Notes under the pieces: generated by a model
Told to the model about the DNA's origin: nothing
Databases searched by the model: none
What the model saw: only the letters and a program-made list of their open reading frames with translations
NCBI RefSeq assembly: GCF_024730665.1
Contig: NZ_CP084737.1
Span: 62,001-126,000 of the forward strand
Length of the DNA: 64,000 bases
Source of the DNA: Coxiella-like endosymbiont
Lineage (GTDB): Bacteria; Pseudomonadota; Gammaproteobacteria; Coxiellales; Coxiellaceae
Direction: 5' to 3'
Translations under genes and position numbers: made by a program
Shown: positions 61,428-64,000 of the stretch, piece by piece
Layout of the letters: each line of letters opens with the position of its first letter
Position numbering within the stretch: position 1 is the first letter of the stretch

Positions 61428-62099
61428 ATGATTAAAGTCAATCAAAAATCCATTCTTGAAGCAGCATTATTTGCTTCTACCAAACCTTTAACGATAGATC
61501 AATTACGACAATTATTTGACAAACATGATTTGCCTTCGATAGCTGAAATAAAAGACTTATTATCTGTACTCAAAGAAGAGTATCTAGGTCGAGGTGTAGA
61601 ATTACAGGAAGTCTCAAGCGGATATCGTTTTCAAGTCAAAACGGATTTTTCTTCGTGGTTACAGCGACTGTGTTGGAAAAAACCAGTCCGATATTCTCAT
61701 GCCTTATTGGAAACATTGGCACTCATCGCTTATTGTCAACCTATTTCCCGCGGGGAAATCGAAGAAATTCGAGGTGTATCAGTAAGCTCAGCTATCATGA
61801 AAAAATTATTAGATCGAGAATGGATCAAAGTAGTGGGATATCGGGATATGCCTGGAAAGCCCAGTGTGTTTGGCACAACTAAATATTTTTTGGATTATTT
61901 TAACTTGAAAGATTTAACTGACTTACCACCGCTTAAAGAAATTGTAGATTTTGAAAAAATAGAATTAGAATTACGTAAAAAATTAGCGTTAGTAGTGGGA
62001 AAAGAAACAGTACCGACTGACGAGACGAATAGTCAAAAGAGGAGACCGCACTCAAAAAATATTGGCACGGACCAGATAGGGCTCCGCGGCGCGATATAA
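61428..62099 (+). CDS. scpB: Segregation and condensation protein ScpB
   Basis: Winged-helix partner of ScpA. The 223-residue protein has the N-terminal domain (ILEAALFASTKPLTIDQL) and the conserved ETLALIAYCQPISRGEIEEI and RGVSVSSAIMKKLLDREWI; FGTTKYFLDYF follows. The C-terminal tail is basic and low-complexity, as often. It is intact although scpA is split. rluB, frequently next, is not found. Confidence 0.92.
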   Translation: MIKVNQKSILEAALFASTKPLTIDQLRQLFDKHDLPSIAEIKDLLSVLKEEYLGRGVELQEVSSGYRFQVKTDFSSWLQRLCWKKPVRYSHALLETLALIAYCQPISRGEIEEIRGVSVSSAIMKKLLDREWIKVVGYRDMPGKPSVFGTTKYFLDYFNLKDLTDLPPLKEIVDFEKIELELRKKLALVVGKETVPTDETNSQKRRPHSKNIGTDQIGLRGAI

Positions 62100-62992
62100 A
62101 TTAGTTTAGCTAGGCACGAAAGAGTTTAGGGGTTGTAAAATTATTTGATTGTTTATCCCTCTATGATCCCTTATTAGGCGAAGTTTTAGCCTGCATGGAT
62201 CTTGGATCTCACTGTTTTTGCATCGTTGCCTCTTACTATTTCTTTTAATTTTTATATCCATACCTTTATCGAGTGCGTACAGACAGTGACTACAAGGCTT
62301 TGCAAAACTAGGAGTGCTCGCGTGAGCAGTATCACAGATTTTAAAGGGAATTAACAACTGACGGAGAAGGAGCGGTAATCAAACCTGGGAGGAATAAAAT
62401 CCTCCGCCAGAGAATTAGTTCTGGAATTTGGTTAAACAGTGATCTAGCCACACATTTGATGATGTAATGTACAAAAGCGCACTACAAGAGCTTCATACAG
62501 TAAATCAGCGACTCATTCTGGAGTGGTTGCTTGCACTAGAATAAAGCGAGATGATGATTTGCAGTGTATAGAAACCAAATCAGTTTATCTATTTTTAAAT
62601 AATGTTCGATAAAGTCCTGGAAAATATAAACCAAGACTTAATAATTGCCAGGTCACTATTTAAGGTGATTTTTACTATATCAGTAAAGGGCTTGCAGTAA
62701 CTAGGGCGAATCCTTTGGGGATAGTAAAATTGAAAGAGATAGAAGGATAGTCGAAGTAAACTATTGTGAATGGAGTTGAGATAAGCAAGCTCGTAAAAAC
62801 AGAGTGGATACAGTCGATGATCTAACTAAATTTAGATATCGATAATTCGATAATCTACTACCTATAAGAAATCGGAGATTACATTAATTAGCGCAGCGGC
62901 GATGTTTGTATAGGTGCATTTTCTGTTTTTTGTGTTTTTGTGTGTGTAGACCGATAATAATATGATCCGAGTATTCTCCAACTATGTAGCAC
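62100..62992. other. Gene-free region after scpB
   Basis: About 890 bases with no recognisable gene; rluB remnants were looked for in the sequence without success. Confidence 0.4.
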
Positions 62993-63590
62993 TTAAAAGT
63001 TTTGGAATGTCTGCGTGATTATGCTGCTATCGGAATCTATGCAAATGGCAAATGGTAGCACGAATATTGAGTGTTTGAACATATAGCCCCGTGTTAAACT
63101 GGCAACTTTGCCTTGATTAAGAGGATTTTTAAGTATAACGATAGGAAGTTCGTTAATTGGTAACTGTACTAATCCTATACTGCTATCCTCGACAATTAAT
63201 TTTATCCATATAAATAGATTCCAATGATGTTCCGTATGCTGGTTCTGCATCGTAGTTAGGAACAATAATGGCAACATTGGATGTAGGTAGAGCTTGATCA
63301 TTTTTTCGGCAGTAAATCCATTGATATATTTTCTTTCAAGACGGGATCAATCATCAGAAAAATTTACTTTTTACAGGAGAGAGTCCTAAGGCTATCTGAT
63401 TTTCTAGTACTTCTAGTTTTTGTGCACACTGTATGACAGGGCGTAGCAACACATTTAGTATCATCATAAAATAATTTATAAAAATCCAATACGATAAACA
63501 ACAAGAGACGGGGTATTGCTGCTTTAATACTCGGATATTAACGCACTGTGTTTGGATGTTCGTATCTATATTTTCTGTGAAATCCATATT
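62993..63590 (-). pseudogene. Relic of a family 2 glycosyltransferase with N-terminal membrane region
   Basis: Read on the minus strand in changing frames: a hydrophobic segment YWIFINYFMMILNVLLRP near 63450-63500, then VAIIVPNYDAEPAYGTSLES near 63220-63280 (the GT-A start with the nucleotide-sugar Asp region), NPLNQGKVASLTRG near 63090-63130 and CIDSDSSII near 63020-63040, matching the NQGK and DxD blocks of processive GT2 enzymes such as PgaC/hyaluronan synthase. At least three frame changes and an absent C-terminal half show decay. Confidence 0.55.
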
Positions 63591-63696
63591 TATAAAGGCC
63601 TAGTGAAGGTCTTGGTGATACTCAAGGAATATTGTGATATTTTGAATTCTCGCTTAGTGGGAAGATAGCTGATAATGTTCCTCCGAGGAATTAAAA

Positions 63697-64000
63697 ATGG
63701 ATCTTAATAGTTATCACTTAAGCCGTCGACTAGGTTTTTATTTAAAGGCCAAAGGACTTAAATTAGCTGCGTCGGAATCGTGTACGGGTGGGGATTTTGT
63801 CGGATCATTACGTGCGTTCCAGGTAGTTCAGCCTGGTTTGATTGTGGATTTGTTACGTATAGAAATTAATCTAAAATAAAATGTCTCGGTGTCAATTTTG
63901 GACTAATTGAAAAGGAAGGCGCAGTAAGTAGGGCAGTAACGTGTAAAATGGCATTTGGTGTGCTAGAGCGAAGTGACGCAGATATTGCTGTGGGCATTAC
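63697..64000 (+). pseudogene. pncC: Nicotinamide-nucleotide amidohydrolase (CinA C-terminal type), 3' end cut by the window
   Basis: Deamidates NMN to NaMN in pyridine-nucleotide salvage. ATG 63697, after GAGGAA, begins MDLNSYHLSRRLGFYLKAKG, then the family signature AASESCTGG at about residues 25-33. The frame then shifts (near 63810-63825) to PGSSAWFDCGFVTY and again near 63875 to CLGVNFGLIEKEGAVSRAV and SDADIAVGIT, running off the window. A stop also falls in the middle piece. In gammaproteobacteria recA normally follows. Either a pseudogene or a multiply miscalled gene. Confidence 0.7.

Noticed and set aside
1-64000. CRISPR arrays, rRNA genes, prophage or secretion-system clusters.
   Set aside because: No regularly spaced direct repeats, rRNA cores, phage structural genes or Dot/Icm genes were seen.

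Overview
The window looks like the chromosome of a Coxiella-type gammaproteobacterium, most probably a Coxiella-like tick endosymbiont in an intermediate state of genome reduction. This is inference from gene content, gene order and decay pattern, without a database search. Supporting points are the gammaproteobacterial blocks fabD-fabG-acpP-fabF-mltG-tmk-holB-tatD, lptF/lptG next to divergent valS, rpsO-pnp, msbA-lpxK, rpsF-rpsR-(DUF2232)-rplI, dnaB-alr, truA-accD-folC-dedD-cvpA-purF and scpA-scpB. A DnaB intein like the one I recall from Coxiella burnetii is present. The DNA is AT-rich and long stretches hold no readable gene.

Layout. 1-6.6 kb: type II fatty-acid synthesis (fabD partial, fabG, acpP, fabF), eroded mltG, tmk, holB, tatD. 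6.6-12.4 kb: mostly decayed DNA with a GNAT relic, recJ and a small coiled-coil gene. 12.4-20.4 kb: tRNA-Leu(CAA), folE, hinT, prfC, lptG, lptF, valS. 20.4-27.3 kb: decayed DNA with a serine-hydrolase relic, a possible holD, a membrane-anchored phosphatase, purB and a DegT-family aminotransferase. 27.9-36 kb: rpsO, pnp, nadE, lpxK, msbA. 37-43.6 kb: rpsF, rpsR, rplI, dnaB with intein, alr, sdhE. 44.5-50.3 kb: aroC, asd, typA, coaBC. 50.6-57 kb: fimV relic, truA, accD, folC, dedD relic, cvpA, purF. 57.6-64 kb: rpmE, bolA, yciI, yciB, scpA, scpB, a glycosyltransferase relic and the 5' part of pncC/cinA.

Genes fall into three states. About 27 are intact. About 17 are full length and keep their motifs but are split by one to three small indels, nearly always one base missing from a homopolymer run (tmk, holB, recJ, folE, prfC, valS, purB, rpsO, pnp, nadE, lpxK, dnaB, aroC, asd, scpA, yciB). 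A third set is truly eroded, with many stops (mltG, fimV, dedD, the DUF2232 protein, a beta-lactamase-fold hydrolase, a family 2 glycosyltransferase). The middle class includes genes a cell cannot live without, so the splits are either sequencing undercalls, recent lesions, or lesions rescued by slippage at the tract.

The surviving genes form a minimal intracellular set: lipid and lipid A synthesis and export, translation, replication and condensin, plus cofactor and amino-acid steps (folate, CoA, NAD, purines, chorismate, aspartate semialdehyde) of the kind retained by nutritional symbionts. Eroded genes are concentrated in envelope and peptidoglycan remodelling. The most distinctive elements are the dnaB intein with a decayed homing-endonuclease core, a 28-bp perfect palindrome in front of rplI, and the genome-wide one-base homopolymer deletions.
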